DNA of 64,000 bases from Fomes fomentarius (taxonomy: Eukaryota; Basidiomycota; Agaricomycetes; Polyporales; Polyporaceae). The notes beneath the pieces are model-generated. The model searched no databases. It was not told the origin of the DNA and was given only the letters and a program-made list of their open reading frames with translations. The position numbers and the translations under genes were made by a program. The stretch covers positions 1,054,001-1,118,000 of the forward strand of contig JABYQN010000001.1 in the NCBI GenBank assembly GCA_022606135.1, read 5' to 3'. Below are positions 1-11,100 of the stretch, piece after piece. Position 1 is the stretch's first letter; each line of letters begins with the position of its first letter.

Positions 1-1769
1 CATTCGCCTTTGCCCATTTGGTGAGATCACCACCCTTCCCACAGCCCATGTCGAGCACGCGTCCGCGCATGCGTCCTCCACCCCGGGGGCCGGGCGAGGC
101 GGAGAGCGCGGGGTGGGCGAAGCGGGTGATGAGAACGCTCTTGACCCAGTTGTTGAAGCTTTTCAGGCCGATGATGGGCGAGTCCTGCCTCTGCGCCACG
201 CCGACGTCTGGCCGCGCGTTGTCTGTTGGGATTAAAACCAGGTCAGTGCATGCAGGAGGGAATGACGTCAATGAGAAAGGCTGAGCTCAACTCACAGTGC
301 TCGACCACCGCCGCGACGTCGCTAGTGCGCCGCTTCTTTCGCTGGTTCCCCTCGGCCTCCGCGTCGTCGCGCTCTCGTTTGGGGGGACCGTCGCCGAGCA
401 GGTTTTCGATGCATTTATGCTTGCGGAGGATGTTTGTCCCCACTCCGCCCGTGAAGTTCCTGTAACGTTCCATCTCGGCAGGCGAGAGAGGCACGAGCAC
501 GGAGCCTGCAGGCGTTATTCGTCGTGGCGCATACGGAATTGCACTGCGCTGTTGGTATGGTGGCGGCGATGGAGGGGGCATTGGTTTCGGTGGCAGACTT
601 GACGAAGGTGGTGGAAGAGAAGAAGGCGGTTTTGGTGTTATGGCGTTCCCAGAACTTGTTTGCCGCGAAGGGGGTCGGCGTTGCGTGGCTGGGACAGCTG
701 CTTGCGTGGTTGTCGCAGGCATAATTGGAGTAACAGGTGGAGGAACTAGCCCAGACGCAGACGCCTGCGCAGGTGGCTGCATGCTAGCGGCAGACGAGAC
801 CGGCTTATTCGGAGAAGCCGGGCGGGCTGCACGCTGGGGCGGTGGAGGCGCCATGGAAGTGGAAGCGATAGGAAGCGAGAGGGATGTGGCAACAGGGGAG
901 CGTTGAGGCGCCTGTGCCGGGGGAGGCATGGATGCAGCTGCGGCACTGGTGCTCGCACCTGAGCCAGACGGCTGCCCTGCGGTAGAAGGTCTTGAAGATG
1001 GCCTTGAGGCGGAGCTTCCTGCTCCTACTGCTGCTGCTGAGGTGCTGGACACTGCCGTTGACGGGCGCGAGCCTGAACTTGATGGAAACGCGAATGCGAA
1101 CGAGGAGCTGGCCACCATTGGCGGTGCGGCCCCTGGTAATGCTAGCCCGAACGATTCGCGTGAGTCGCGTTGCGACGGCCGGTCCATGAAGATCGGTTCC
1201 GAGGGCTGAGCATGCGATGGTGTCGCAGAGGAGGAAGATGGACGCGCATTTATGCTACCTGGATGGGTGAAGTAGGACGTGGGCTCGCGCGTCTCTCGAC
1301 CTGCGCCTACAGAAGAAGTCTCGGACATTGTGGCGGACGACCGTCTGCGCATGGGAGTGAGGTGAGCCAGCTGGTCAATTTCGGGACCTCCATCCGGGTC
1401 GGGTAGAAGGAGTTGTGAGAGGGGCATGTGGGCACGGGGAGTGGTAGGGGTGAACAATGGTGTGTCCATGGCGGGAGGGTCAGAGTTCAAAAGCATGGAC
1501 AAGTCAGTCGCACGACGGGTGAGGGGACTGACGAGGCCTGGTCCTGGACTTGGGATGGACGGTGAATGTGTGGGGTTGGTAGGGGAGGTGGAGGTGACGA
1601 TTGACATGGCTGATGAGGGAAAGGAGTAGCGCGGCTGGGAGGAGGGACGAGGATGTGGAGGGTTGAGAGGGCCGGGCTCGGACTGAGTGCGCGCGGCTCG
1701 GGGGAGGACGAGGGAGGAGGTTATGGGAGAGTTGAGGACGGCATCGCGGACAGGGTCAAAGGCCGGCAT
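1..1769 (-). CDS. ABD1: mRNA cap guanine-N7 methyltransferase, 3' part cut by window edge
   Basis: The enzyme methylates N7 of the guanosine cap on nuclear pre-mRNA, using S-adenosylmethionine. The first exon (1769-296) encodes about 490 residues. Most of it is a Ser/Pro/Ala-rich disordered extension; only its end is conserved, with a basic KRERDD...RKKRR stretch. A 73-nt GT-AG intron (295-223) follows. The second exon reads [15 protein letters not shown] and then [15 protein letters not shown], the SAM-binding motif I that is diagnostic of cellular cap methyltransferases. The reading runs off the left edge, so most of the catalytic domain lies outside. The start at 1769 is the first ATG of this open frame. 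The extension is much longer than the short N-terminus of yeast Abd1. The identity rests on motif I and its flanks and is confident; the role of the extension is unknown. Confidence 0.9.
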
Positions 1770-2938
1770 GGCATTCCAGCAGCCCGCACGAGCAACTTAT
1801 GTCTTTCTCGATATCTGGCTGCTCCCCGGCTCGCTCTGCGCCGAGAATGGATTGTTTGCGCTCGTAGACGGGCCCTGCACACGTTTATCCCTTCCTAGAC
1901 CGCGCGAGGATTGACAGCACGACCGTTGCTGTTGTCGACAATGCGCACCAGAGTCAGATATCTCGCGATTTCCCTGTTGTTCGGACGCTTGCTGGCGACT
2001 GTGCGGGTGCAGGGATGTCGTACGTCGAGGCAAAGGTCGCGAGCAAGCTTCTAGAGGACGAGGGCGCAGCGGAGGGCGGGTTGGATGGCGCGAGGAGCGT
2101 GGATAATGGCAAAGGGCGTTGCGCGCAGGCGCGAGCAGCAGCTGCCTACTCTGGTCACTCCGCTTCCGCCTCCGCCCCAGCTGCGTCCCCCGACTGTCCC
2201 CCGACGCCCCTCTCTGCCTAAACCCCATCGTTGCGTGCGTCGGGCGACGGGGCGTGCTCTGCGCTGCTGGCGGATATATGTAGGCCCCAGGCACACGCTC
2301 ACACCAGCACAGATCAAGATCACTCTCTCCGTCCCCGAGTCTTCCCTGACCAGTTGTTCACCATGCCCCATTATGTCGCCCTCTTCTCCCAGATCTCTCC
2401 GAAATCTTCCAACAAGAGCCTCGCGGGTTCGTGCCAGGTCCGTGCCTTGTTTGACGCATCTCTCTTTCAAGTTCGCCACGAGACCTTTCGCCCTCGTTCT
2501 CAAGTGGAGCACCCTTGACGCGGCTGGGACAATTTAGCTGCATATCCGGTCGTCGTATAGACGTTCGCGGAAAACACCCGCAAGGCACGCTGCAGAACTC
2601 TCGCTCTTGGTTCGGCATTGCTGCACACTCCAAATACGACTCCGACCCCGAGTAGAGACTCCGTACGGTGGACATGACCATCTGTCTCTCTATCCCACTT
2701 AGCCCCGAAAGAACAGATATCGTACAAAGATCCCGGTGCATGACCGACCCGCAGCAGCAGCTTCCCCCTATATCCAACTATTCACAGGAGATGGCACGCT
2801 GCCAACTGGTTCTACCTCCGAGATGTCCTGGGGACGCATGCCTGCTGACCTGGCACGGTGGTCGTTCGGAAACGGTTCTTCGTCGAATTTTGCATCTCAG
2901 CTCATAGCATCCGCCTTTGCACGGCTGCGAGCTGTGTA
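1770..2938. other. intergenic, no gene supported
   Basis: About 1.2 kb separates the start of the cap methyltransferase gene from the stop of the membrane protein gene, both on the minus strand. It must hold the promoter of the former and the 3' UTR of the latter. Several open frames of 70-165 codons exist on both strands, but they are compositionally biased (Arg/Ser/Pro-rich), overlap one another, and match no family I know. A CT-rich stretch with a plus-strand ATG at 2363 (52 codons) is the only small frame with a plausible start. I do not call it. Confidence 0.5.
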
Positions 2939-4152
2939 TCATACTGCATGCGCGATGGACGACCCCGGCCGCTCGATCTGCTCCCAGTCTTCGCTCGGTG
3001 GCCGTTCGTCGATGCTCTCTGTTGAGTCTGCCGCGAGAGCCGAGTTGCGCTTTGAGAGCCTGTTGCGCAGCCAGATGAGGCCTTGCACCAGCACAAATGC
3101 GATGCATTCGGCCACGCCTATGGCGATGATGTACGCGGCGAGCTTCGCATGCTGCTTCTCTGGGTCCAGGAAGGAATAAGCTATAGGGGGACTTTGTGAG
3201 TACGATGTCATCCAAATGCTACGCTCTGAGACTAGTGCTTCTCTTCTCTTCTCGTGAAGACTGATCGAAAGAGAGGATATATGAGACTCACTGTAGAAGC
3301 CTTGCGTCGCGTGCGTGATGTACGCGACACCGAGGTAGCATGCAAGCATGAATACACATATAGGGAGGTGCAGCCATGGCAGAGGGTTCACGTTCGTGAG
3401 CGTGATCTCGACGAGGGCAAAGAGGGTGTTCATCGCGTGTACGGAGATGTTGATCCAGGCTGAGAGTCGACGCCGTTATTGACGGTGCTATCATATCGTG
3501 GACTCGATGTACGTACCCGAATATCTTGTTTTGAATGTGCTAGAGTTGGACAGCAGCGCCCAAAAGATCACAGTGACCACAATGGCTGAAGGCCACACAG
3601 TCAGACAAGTCCCTTCTTGTTAGGCCGAATAGCAGCCAAGCACTCACGGTAAGTTGTGATGGTTGAGTAAAGCAGACGGTGGAGGAACTGCAGAGGACGC
3701 GGCCAGCGCTGCAGTGGGTAGCTCTTTCTCCGGCTCAACGCATAGCACAACGTCTGCACGCCTGCTGCGAACAGATAGGCAATTAAGCCGATGTACGAGA
3801 GGTGCGTGAAGTACGAGAAGTATCTGGATTCCCCTTTTCAGTACTCCGCAGTGTGGTTCGTGGAAGGAGAAGGCCGAAGAAGCGGAGCGCGGTGGGCGCG
3901 TGTGTGGACCGCGCAGTGAATTACGATGCTAAACTGTGGCACGCACCCGTCCGAGCCGTCTGTATTGACGGCGTCCCATATCAACTGAAAGAGCGTGACG
4001 AAGAGCGCGTACGTCCCCAGCGTCAGGCGTAGGATCGCGAGCGCGACCGGGGAGATGACAGAGGACGTGACGAGGTCATGGTGTGCGTCGAAGGGCGAGG
4101 GTACGCCAAGCCGCGGGTAGAGGCCGGCTGCTCGGGCTGGCTTGCTGGACAT
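2939..4152 (-). CDS. FAR-17a/AIG1-like multi-pass membrane protein
   Basis: The reconstructed protein has 286 residues from five exons: 4152-3947, 3823-3648, 3585-3517, 3459-3292 and 3180-2939. The phases agree at every junction. It shows about six hydrophobic helices, including AYLFAAGVQTLCYAL, VTVIFWALL, LPICVFMLACYLGVAYITHA and AAYIIAIGVAECIAFVLV. The order RWPRPLQFLHRLLYSTITTYP, then W-x-N-I-x-x-H-A-x-N-T, then GFYTYSFLDP is the pattern I know from fungal proteins annotated as FAR-17a/AIG1-like. The metazoan members AIG1 and ADTRP hydrolyse fatty-acid esters of hydroxy fatty acids, using a Thr and a His. The His of the HAMNT segment could be the equivalent residue, but that is inference. 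The acidic Ser-rich tail is probably cytosolic. Function in fungi is not established. Confidence 0.65.
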
Positions 4153-5465
4153 TAAGATTGGAATTTACAGTTCTGGAGGATGGTTGTGTGCACGTCTGCT
4201 GGCTGCGGAGAGGGCTGGGGTGGCCGGGAGAGTCGTCAGAGTCTAGAGATGCGTTGGTTGTGGGGGTGGAAAAGAGCGACAGGGAAATAGATAGCGATCG
4301 GTAGGGGTATAATACGTGCCGTGGACGTAGACTAGTGGTCTTTGGCTGGGCTAGTGGAGGATAGGAGACAAAGGTCAGTCGAGAGAAAGGGAGAGGGGCG
4401 TAAAATAGATCAGCAGACTGCTCCCATATGGAGCGGTCTCTCGCATCTCGGGCACTCGGCTGCGCACAGAGATTTTGATGGTGAGAGGAGCAGATCTTTG
4501 GCGATGGTGCTGGCGACAACCGCGAGCGCGGCCCCGCGCGCGACAATAATACGGGACGGCTGTGTATCATAAGTGTCACATGTGGTACCTGTGGTACCTG
4601 TCAGTGTTGTTGGTATAGATGAGCTCCGTGTAATACGTGTAGGTTGAACTGGCAGAACTGTACGCTACGATATCCGACGCACGGTGTGAGAGTCGTCTTG
4701 AGTCTTGACCAACGGCTCAGAAAGAACCTCTCAAGCGGCAAGAGGGAAGAAGATCCGCGGGAAGGGTCCGTGACCCGAAGCAGTGGCTCCTCGGAAACAC
4801 CCGAGCACTTGGTTTTCGGCATCGCACCGGCGCGGTGACTGCGTTGACTGGACTCCAGACTTCCAATTGATACTAAGTTACAGTACATAGTAAGTACCGC
4901 AACTAGGACATCGAACTGATCCAAGACGAAAACGACCGACAGATACAGCATCGTGGAAAATGTGGGGATATGTACTGAGGTGTGTGGGTTGTCAATTGTT
5001 GTGCATCTTCCGGATAAGGTCTTGTTTCGCTACTAAGTCTCAAAATTGTTGTCACAGTGGAATTGTCCCCCGCTCGCAGTCGCAGTAGCCGACACAGAGG
5101 AGGAGGGATACCAATAGCTATTGTCTCTCATTCTATCTCTATCTCCCTGCTATTGCGTCTAGCACGGTGGCATCACTCCGCCACATTCAATTCCTCCCGT
5201 TGAGGTCCTACTCACAAATGTTGGAGGACATAACGGTTGCAGCAAAGCTCGACCTATTGCACAAAGGGCCATCCGCCGCCTGTCTTTGTGCAACCAATGT
5301 GGGGTTGGTACCACCAAAGCAACAGCGATCCCGGCGGATTAGCGCCGTGGCTTTTTGTGGTTGGACGCTCGAGCCCGTTGACCATGCCCTTCCTTATAAC
5401 GACCACTCGCCTCCCTGCTTCGATTCCTCATTTTATTTCTCCCACTTGCTCGCTATACCCTCACT
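4153..5465. other. intergenic, divergent promoters, no gene seen
   Basis: This 1.3-kb stretch lies between the 5' ends of the FAR-17a-like gene (-) and the F-box gene (+), so it should hold both promoters. Near 4575-4602 a short direct repeat of GTGGTACCT occurs. Small open frames in all phases show no conserved motif. A pyrimidine-rich stretch lies upstream of the F-box ATG, as is usual for fungal promoters. Confidence 0.5.
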
Positions 5466-7088
5466 ATGGACGCCCGGCGCGCCATGCTTGTGTCAGACGT
5501 TGCCAAAGAGCTGGCGAAGATCACTACCCGTGTTCAACCGGGCACCCACAATCTTTTCTATATCTCCAACGTAATCCTATCCGAGGCCGCCATGTGTCGC
5601 GAAGCTGTACAATACTTCCAACGGCATATCACGGCTCTCCATACCATGCATAACCTCATCTTCCCTTTCGCCACCATCCTGCCAGTCGAGGTCGTTCGCC
5701 TCGTTTTCTCGTACCTGTATGACCCACAACACGGTCCGCAGAAGAATGCCGACTTCGTCAATGCGATGTCCACTTGCCGGCAGTGGCGCGAGGTCGCCTG
5801 CGATATGCCCCGTTGTTGGACTCGCGTGCGCGTCAATAACCTCACGCTCACGGAGGCGTCGCTGGTTAGGTCGAAAGTGCGGCCCCTTCACTTGTTCTTG
5901 GATAATTCTCCCTGCGATGACGTCGACGCCGTGGTGGAACTGCTCAAAAAGCATGCGCACCGCATCAAGTCCCTCGACGCCCACCACATAGACCCTTTGG
6001 TTCTCGAGCGTTTCTTCGACATCCTAGACTTTCCTGCTCCGAAGCTCGAGAGTCTTTCCATCCGGTACACTAAGATCGGAGCCAGCCAGTTGGAGTTCTC
6101 CTCTGTCTTCGCAGGACAAATGCCATCGTTGCGCTCTCTGAAGGTGGACCGTGTCTCTTTTCCATTCGACCCTTCGTGGAGTGCCGGACTCCTCGAGCTG
6201 CACATGCGCGACGCAATCCCGCCACTTCCTGCCTTGCTCGACCTCCTCAGCGGCTGCACCCAGCTGCAGAAGCTGGTATTCTTCGGGTACCATCTGTGGC
6301 CCGGCGCGGACCAGCTGCCTCCGCAGCGCATGGTCAGCCTTCCCTCTCTGAAGGAGCTCAGCGTGCAGACAGAACCCATCGGAGAGTGTGATGAGCTGCT
6401 CGACCGCCTTATCCTCCCCGAGAAGGCCAGGCTGCAGCTCGAGGTGGACGTCATGACGGACGACAATCCGGACCTCCCCGACCTTGTCAGCTCGTTCAAC
6501 TTGCCTTGCGTGACAGGCCTGCGGCGTCTGGAGATCCTGTGGGACGCGCGCCGGCGCATCTTCGTCCGCGCGTTCCGCGATCCGCAGCAGCACCTCGTGC
6601 CCGACTTCGAGATGACGATCAGCGGGGCGGAGTCGCTGGCAGACCTACCGACTTCGTGGCCGTTCGATGCCACCCATGTCGAGACGCTCGTCGTGCGGCT
6701 CGGACACCACGACAGGCCTTACTTCGAGTCGTGGGACTTTCTTCTGGAAACGCCTAACGTGACCACCCTCCGTGTCATCGAGCTCGACGAGGAGAGCGCG
6801 ACGGAGCTTCTATCAAGAGGCTTGGGCCCGGTGAAACCAGACCCACCTATCACTGCCCCGTTTCTGTACTGCCCAGGGCTGGAGACAGTGGAGCTTTTCG
6901 ACTTGGAGTGGTCTAATGTGGTTGAGGCAAGGGCCGGGGACATGATCATGCTCCGACGGGAGATGGCACCCGGTGCACTGAAGAGGATCGATGTCTACAA
7001 TGCCAAAGGGGCGCCAGTCTCGGATGTACCTGAAAAGGTTGATATCCTGGGGGACGACACGCCTGTTCTGGTCGCTTTCTACGATTGA
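5466..7088 (+). CDS. F-box domain protein, 540 residues, intronless
   Basis: A single uninterrupted frame starts at the ATG in CACTATGGACGCC. After a helical N-terminus of about 65 residues, residues ~70-120 match an F-box-like domain: ILPVEVVRLVFSYL, then CRQWREVACDMPRCW. This is the layout of the large F-box families of Agaricomycetes. The rest has leucine-rich spacing (LKSLDAHHI, LESLSIRYT, LRSLKVDRV, LLELHM, LQKLVF, LKELSV) consistent with an irregular LRR solenoid for substrate binding. Such proteins usually join SKP1 and cullin in an SCF ubiquitin ligase; the substrate cannot be read from the sequence. No introns are needed, in contrast to its neighbours. Lineage-expanded F-box genes are often intron-poor. 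Confidence 0.85.
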   Translation: MDARRAMLVSDVAKELAKITTRVQPGTHNLFYISNVILSEAAMCREAVQYFQRHITALHTMHNLIFPFATILPVEVVRLVFSYLYDPQHGPQKNADFVNAMSTCRQWREVACDMPRCWTRVRVNNLTLTEASLVRSKVRPLHLFLDNSPCDDVDAVVELLKKHAHRIKSLDAHHIDPLVLERFFDILDFPAPKLESLSIRYTKIGASQLEFSSVFAGQMPSLRSLKVDRVSFPFDPSWSAGLLELHMRDAIPPLPALLDLLSGCTQLQKLVFFGYHLWPGADQLPPQRMVSLPSLKELSVQTEPIGECDELLDRLILPEKARLQLEVDVMTDDNPDLPDLVSSFNLPCVTGLRRLEILWDARRRIFVRAFRDPQQHLVPDFEMTISGAESLADLPTSWPFDATHVETLVVRLGHHDRPYFESWDFLLETPNVTTLRVIELDEESATELLSRGLGPVKPDPPITAPFLYCPGLETVELFDLEWSNVVEARAGDMIMLRREMAPGALKRIDVYNAKGAPVSDVPEKVDILGDDTPVLVAFYD

Positions 7089-7680
7089 AGCGGGCGACCG
7101 CTGCTGAGGATACTACTATCACGGACCGATCCCTCCTCCTTTAGCGACAATGTCGCCTACTACGGAAGTTGCTGGCAATGCCCTCGCTACTCCGATGTAG
7201 TATATGTTATCAAAGTGTATGTTACGTCTAATCTAATGGTCTTGTCAAGATATAGAGTCATTCAAGTTTCGAACCAGTACACTTGCCTTATTGAGCCAGA
7301 CACTGGCTTACCTGATTATTATCATTACTACTTAACTTCCAGCCCACGGTTGGTACTGTCGAGATTGGTTTAGATTTCTCTCGCGGCATCTGACTCTTAT
7401 TTCGTTCAACGCTTCAATGCGAGGCTGTGTACATACTAGATTTCGGAGCTCGAATAGGAACTACAGCTCAACCTTGCGTAGATTACGTCAGATTCCATAT
7501 CACCACTCTCTGATAGTAACTTGAAGTTCCGGCTCTGCGTTCACTCGCGGCATCGACCTGCTAATTTTGCGGCCAACCAGAGGGAACCTTCTTTCGGCGG
7601 CCTCCATATGCACTCGAATGAGTCGAATCTCGATATACATTAGGGCTTCGGATGTACTGGGTACCAGTAGTATAGAGACA

Positions 7681-7745
7681 CTTCCGACAGAGAGTCTGTG
7701 TGTGAGAGAGATTTGAGAGTGAGAGAGGGTGTGAGAGAGAGACTG
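7681..7745. repeat. GA/GT-rich low-complexity tract
   Basis: The plus strand is almost entirely purine plus T in short GAGAGA and GTGTGTGA runs. It is imperfect, so it looks like an aged microsatellite. It adjoins the Crinkler-family relic at 7779. Confidence 0.7.
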
Positions 7746-7778
7746 GACACGAAGAGAAACGAAACATCAATACAACAC

Positions 7779-7913
7779 AGCCCCACACCTGAACGGCTTG
7801 AACCTTCATGGCGCGGGTACCAAGAGAAAATCGCAAGGTTTCCGATGAAAAGCATCTGCATGTTTAAGTTCGCCAACTCCTTCGTGTTTGTCACAACGAC
7901 GACGTGCCACTGG
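7779..7913 (-). pseudogene. relic of a Crinkler/RHS-type gene 3' end (dispersed copy 1)
   Basis: The 135 bp align over their full length with 58567-58701 in the same plus-strand orientation, starting AGCCCCACACCTGAACGG and ending GACGTGCCACTGG in both. On the minus strand both read as a protein end beginning QWHVV-V-T-x-T-x-ELA. That matches WHVVYVTDNEELAKK near the C-terminus of the Crinkler/RHS-type gene at 56.2-58.5 kb. This copy carries a 2-nt insertion relative to copy 2, which shifts its frame soon after ELA. It has no recognisable upstream domain and is best read as a gene fragment left by duplication or degradation. Confidence 0.8.
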
Positions 7914-8122
7914 ACATCTCAGGCTATTCGGGCTCCTCAGGCTGCGCCTGGTTCAAGCCCGGGAATCGAGGTGGATCCATGCACGCATCGTCCCAGACAG
8001 CTTGAAGCGTATCACACAAAATCGAGCACGACGGAGCGACGACTCAGGCCTCAGGAACAGCCTCCAGAGCGCGGTGGTATCGCGGAGAAGAGGTCCGTTA
8101 CTAGGTCATAGCAGGTATTACG

Positions 8123-11100
8123 TTACAAGTAGAAGGGTATCCCGTACACGACTGGTGCTGCGCCAGTCAGGTATTTCAACTTGCAGCATTCCCTCGCCTT
8201 CGCCACTGCCTTCACGACAGAAGTTGTATCAGTAGGTTCGACATCTGCGCGCCATTGCCTGACCGAATCTACGGTGAGGTGCAGGTCGTCGAAGACAGAC
8301 TGTGAAAACTTGTCGATGTCGCGGTCCGTCACATCCCAGAGGTTAGCAATCAGTGTCGGACTGCATGAAGGTGTCAGGAAACTCATCGTAAGTGAAGTGG
8401 TTCGGCTAGACTCACCAGCCTGCTAGCATATAATGGTAGGGCGTTCCGGTGCGGTCAAAATCGCCCATGTACTTCAAGGTTCCTGAGGAACAACCCCACA
8501 ACATTGTCGCAGCACAGCGTGGCAGATGGCGGACTTTGTGTGAGCGCACATATTGCTCAGCACCGCCGTGGCCAAAGTATCTGGACATCAATTGGTCAGT
8601 TGGCACCTGGAAGCGGAAACGGTGCTACACTTACATCACCAGGTCACGGTTCGTCAACGCATCGATGAACTGTTGCTCGCTCGGTGCACGACCAATCACA
8701 CCATCCCAACCCGCTCTCTTCATGCCCTTGAGCCAATCGGCAAAACGGTCCTCCGTACCTTTGAGGTCACCGCTTGGATTGAGGACAAAATACGTCTTTC
8801 GCGGATCCACGGCAGCCTGGTTGACGAGGCCCTCCTGCGGCCTGCCGTCCTCCCATTTGCGCCAATGTGAAAACTCCAGCCGATCCAGAAGGAAGTCCAT
8901 GCTCGGTATGCGGCTGACGCTCTTCCCTCTCAGCACGGGGAGGGATTCCCACGGGATGCCTTGGACGTTCTTGTCGAGGACGAGGAAGGTGTGGCTGTCA
9001 TCGTGCTCGGACGTACGGCCTTTCACACGTTGCGCGTGTTCTTCAAGTGCGTTCCGGAGTTCGACTACAACTTGGTCCATGTCGACCTCGGAGATCGCCA
9101 CAGGGATCCCATGGAATTGGTACAGATCCAAGATAAAATAGACGAGGTCCTCCAATTCCTCGTCACGACAAGAAGGCGACAGTGTCGAGAAACACTCGAG
9201 AAGCCCGTCGTCCAGACCGATGCGGGTCTTGGGCTTCTTGTCCTGGAAGACAAGACTGCCTTGGAAGACTGTGTCCAACCGAGTTCTCAACGCGGCCAGG
9301 TCCTCCGGAGCCAGTTCTTGCGAAGTGAAGATCGTCTACAAAGGGCTAATGAGCATATACAGAACTTTGGTCAGTAGGAATCGTCAAACCTTGAAAGCTC
9401 CTAGCCAGCAGAACTCAATGTCTGCCAGCAGCTCGCGCAGTCGGTTATCCAACTCAGTTCGAGCCTTCCACCAAGCTATGCGGGCAGGCTTATCGTCTTT
9501 CTTGACATCCACAGCTTGGCGGGTGCCTTCATCGCTCAAGCGGATGATATCTTGAAGCTCCTTAACGGCATCGTCGTACGTCAAGTGTTCATCTTCTTGT
9601 CCCTCCCGCCGGCCTTTCAGAGGCAAGCAGAAGATGAGTGGGTTCTTACCGGCCCTTTGCCGCGTCACGAACATCGTGTGCCTATCCTCCGTTACGCTGA
9701 CATTGACAACGATCCAGTGCGGAGGCAGCGACTCTGCTTGGCTGACGGACATCTTCCGTGAGTCAAAGCATTGCGCCTCGTAGCGTTTTGCAATGGACTG
9801 CCAATAAGACTTGAGGTCGACGTCGTCAATTGGCTCCTCGTCGTCGGACAGCAGTGAATTGCTAAAACGGGTAGCCAGCTTTGGTTTTGACGACGGAGGA
9901 AGCGGGGAACCGTTCGGAGTGATCAGCGGCCATTGCAGGTCGTCCATTGCGTTCATGTTCAGGAACTTGTGACGGATGACCTCAAGCATCTCTCGACGGA
10001 GAGTCGTCACAGTCGATGCGTCTGCACACCGCGTGTCAAAGAACGTTGCGGACAAGGTTCAGATGTGACTCACCAAGCAACTGTGCAGCCAATACTGGGG
10101 TATGCTTGTCTCCTCGCCCCATACTTGTTCGGAAGGTCCGTATCAAGGCCAAACAGACCGCTGCCTCGCGCACAGACGAGACATGTCCGCGACGTGCGAT
10201 GTAGCTCATGTGCTCCCAGAACAATTTTTCCGCGGTCGAGAGCGTCTCCAACATGTCCTGCGACGCCGAAGAAGGCGTGATCTCGCCGGACATTCCCATA
10301 GGGATTGTCATGGCTATTCGAAAGGTTAGCTTATTCTTCATAGAGATTCAGCTTGCTTTACACACCAGATTCTGCCAGTGAGCTCAAGAAGATATCAGCT
10401 CGGAAGCGCGAATATACCTCGTCGAGGGTAAGCTTGGCTCGGAGGGCAATCTCCTCTGCCTGTGAATAGGTTAGTTCCTGAACCAAATATCCATGCGAGC
10501 ACCGACCGTCACCTTAGCGTCTGCATTGTGCGGAAGCTTCGCGAACCGTTCCAAGAGGTTCGAGTACTCTTCGCCAACCTCGTGCATCAACGAGACTATA
10601 GAACGTGAGGTGAGGGAGAAGCACACGAAGAAAATGACTCGGACGCTCACTTTGATGTCTCAAGACCCTTGCAAGCAATCTTGGCGCGAGGACGCTCTCC
10701 GATACTTGTGCATTCAGAGATCTCGGCGAGACACCCAAGGATTTCCTCGCACTACGCAACGATCAGGTCAGCCTCCTGTTGACAGATGAAAGCCTGGAAT
10801 GTATTACTCACGTATTGGCACCCTCCAAGCTCGCGAACACGCTCCCCAGCTCATCTAGTAACCCGGCCGCCTCTTCGAACAACTGTTTTGCGCCCTTGGA
10901 ATCTGCGCTCAGTCTGCTGTACTGCCCTAGCAGCCGTCTTGCTTCCGCTGCGTCGGGACCCTTGAGGTGCATTACGAGCTCCGCGGCCTGAACAAGGGAT
11001 GCATGCCCCTCCTGCAGCTGCCCAAGTTGTATTTGCAGCTCGCCTTGCTGAGCGAGAGCACGGCTGATCATCACTGGGGCATGTAGCGACTGTGCGAGGT

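Larger units (their letters stand above)
7089..8122. other. intergenic with repeat relic and GA-rich tract
   Basis: Between the F-box gene and the 3' end of separase I see no intact gene. The interval contains a GA/GT-rich low-complexity tract (about 7681-7745) and a 135-bp copy of a dispersed sequence (7779-7913), described separately. The rest carries only short open frames. Confidence 0.6.

Noticed and set aside
1797..2294. Minus-strand frame of 165 codons upstream of the cap methyltransferase gene
   Set aside because: Arg/Ser/Gln/Pro-biased with no motif and overlapped by other open frames; more likely leader or promoter DNA.
3616..3647. 32-nt intron in the FAR-17a-like gene
   Set aside because: Too short; the acceptor at 3586-3587 gives a 62-nt intron and the family reading TTYPIVVTVIFWALL.
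5888..6673. Minus-strand open frame of about 260 codons
   Set aside because: It lies wholly antisense to the F-box gene, is Ser/Arg-rich and has no family resemblance.
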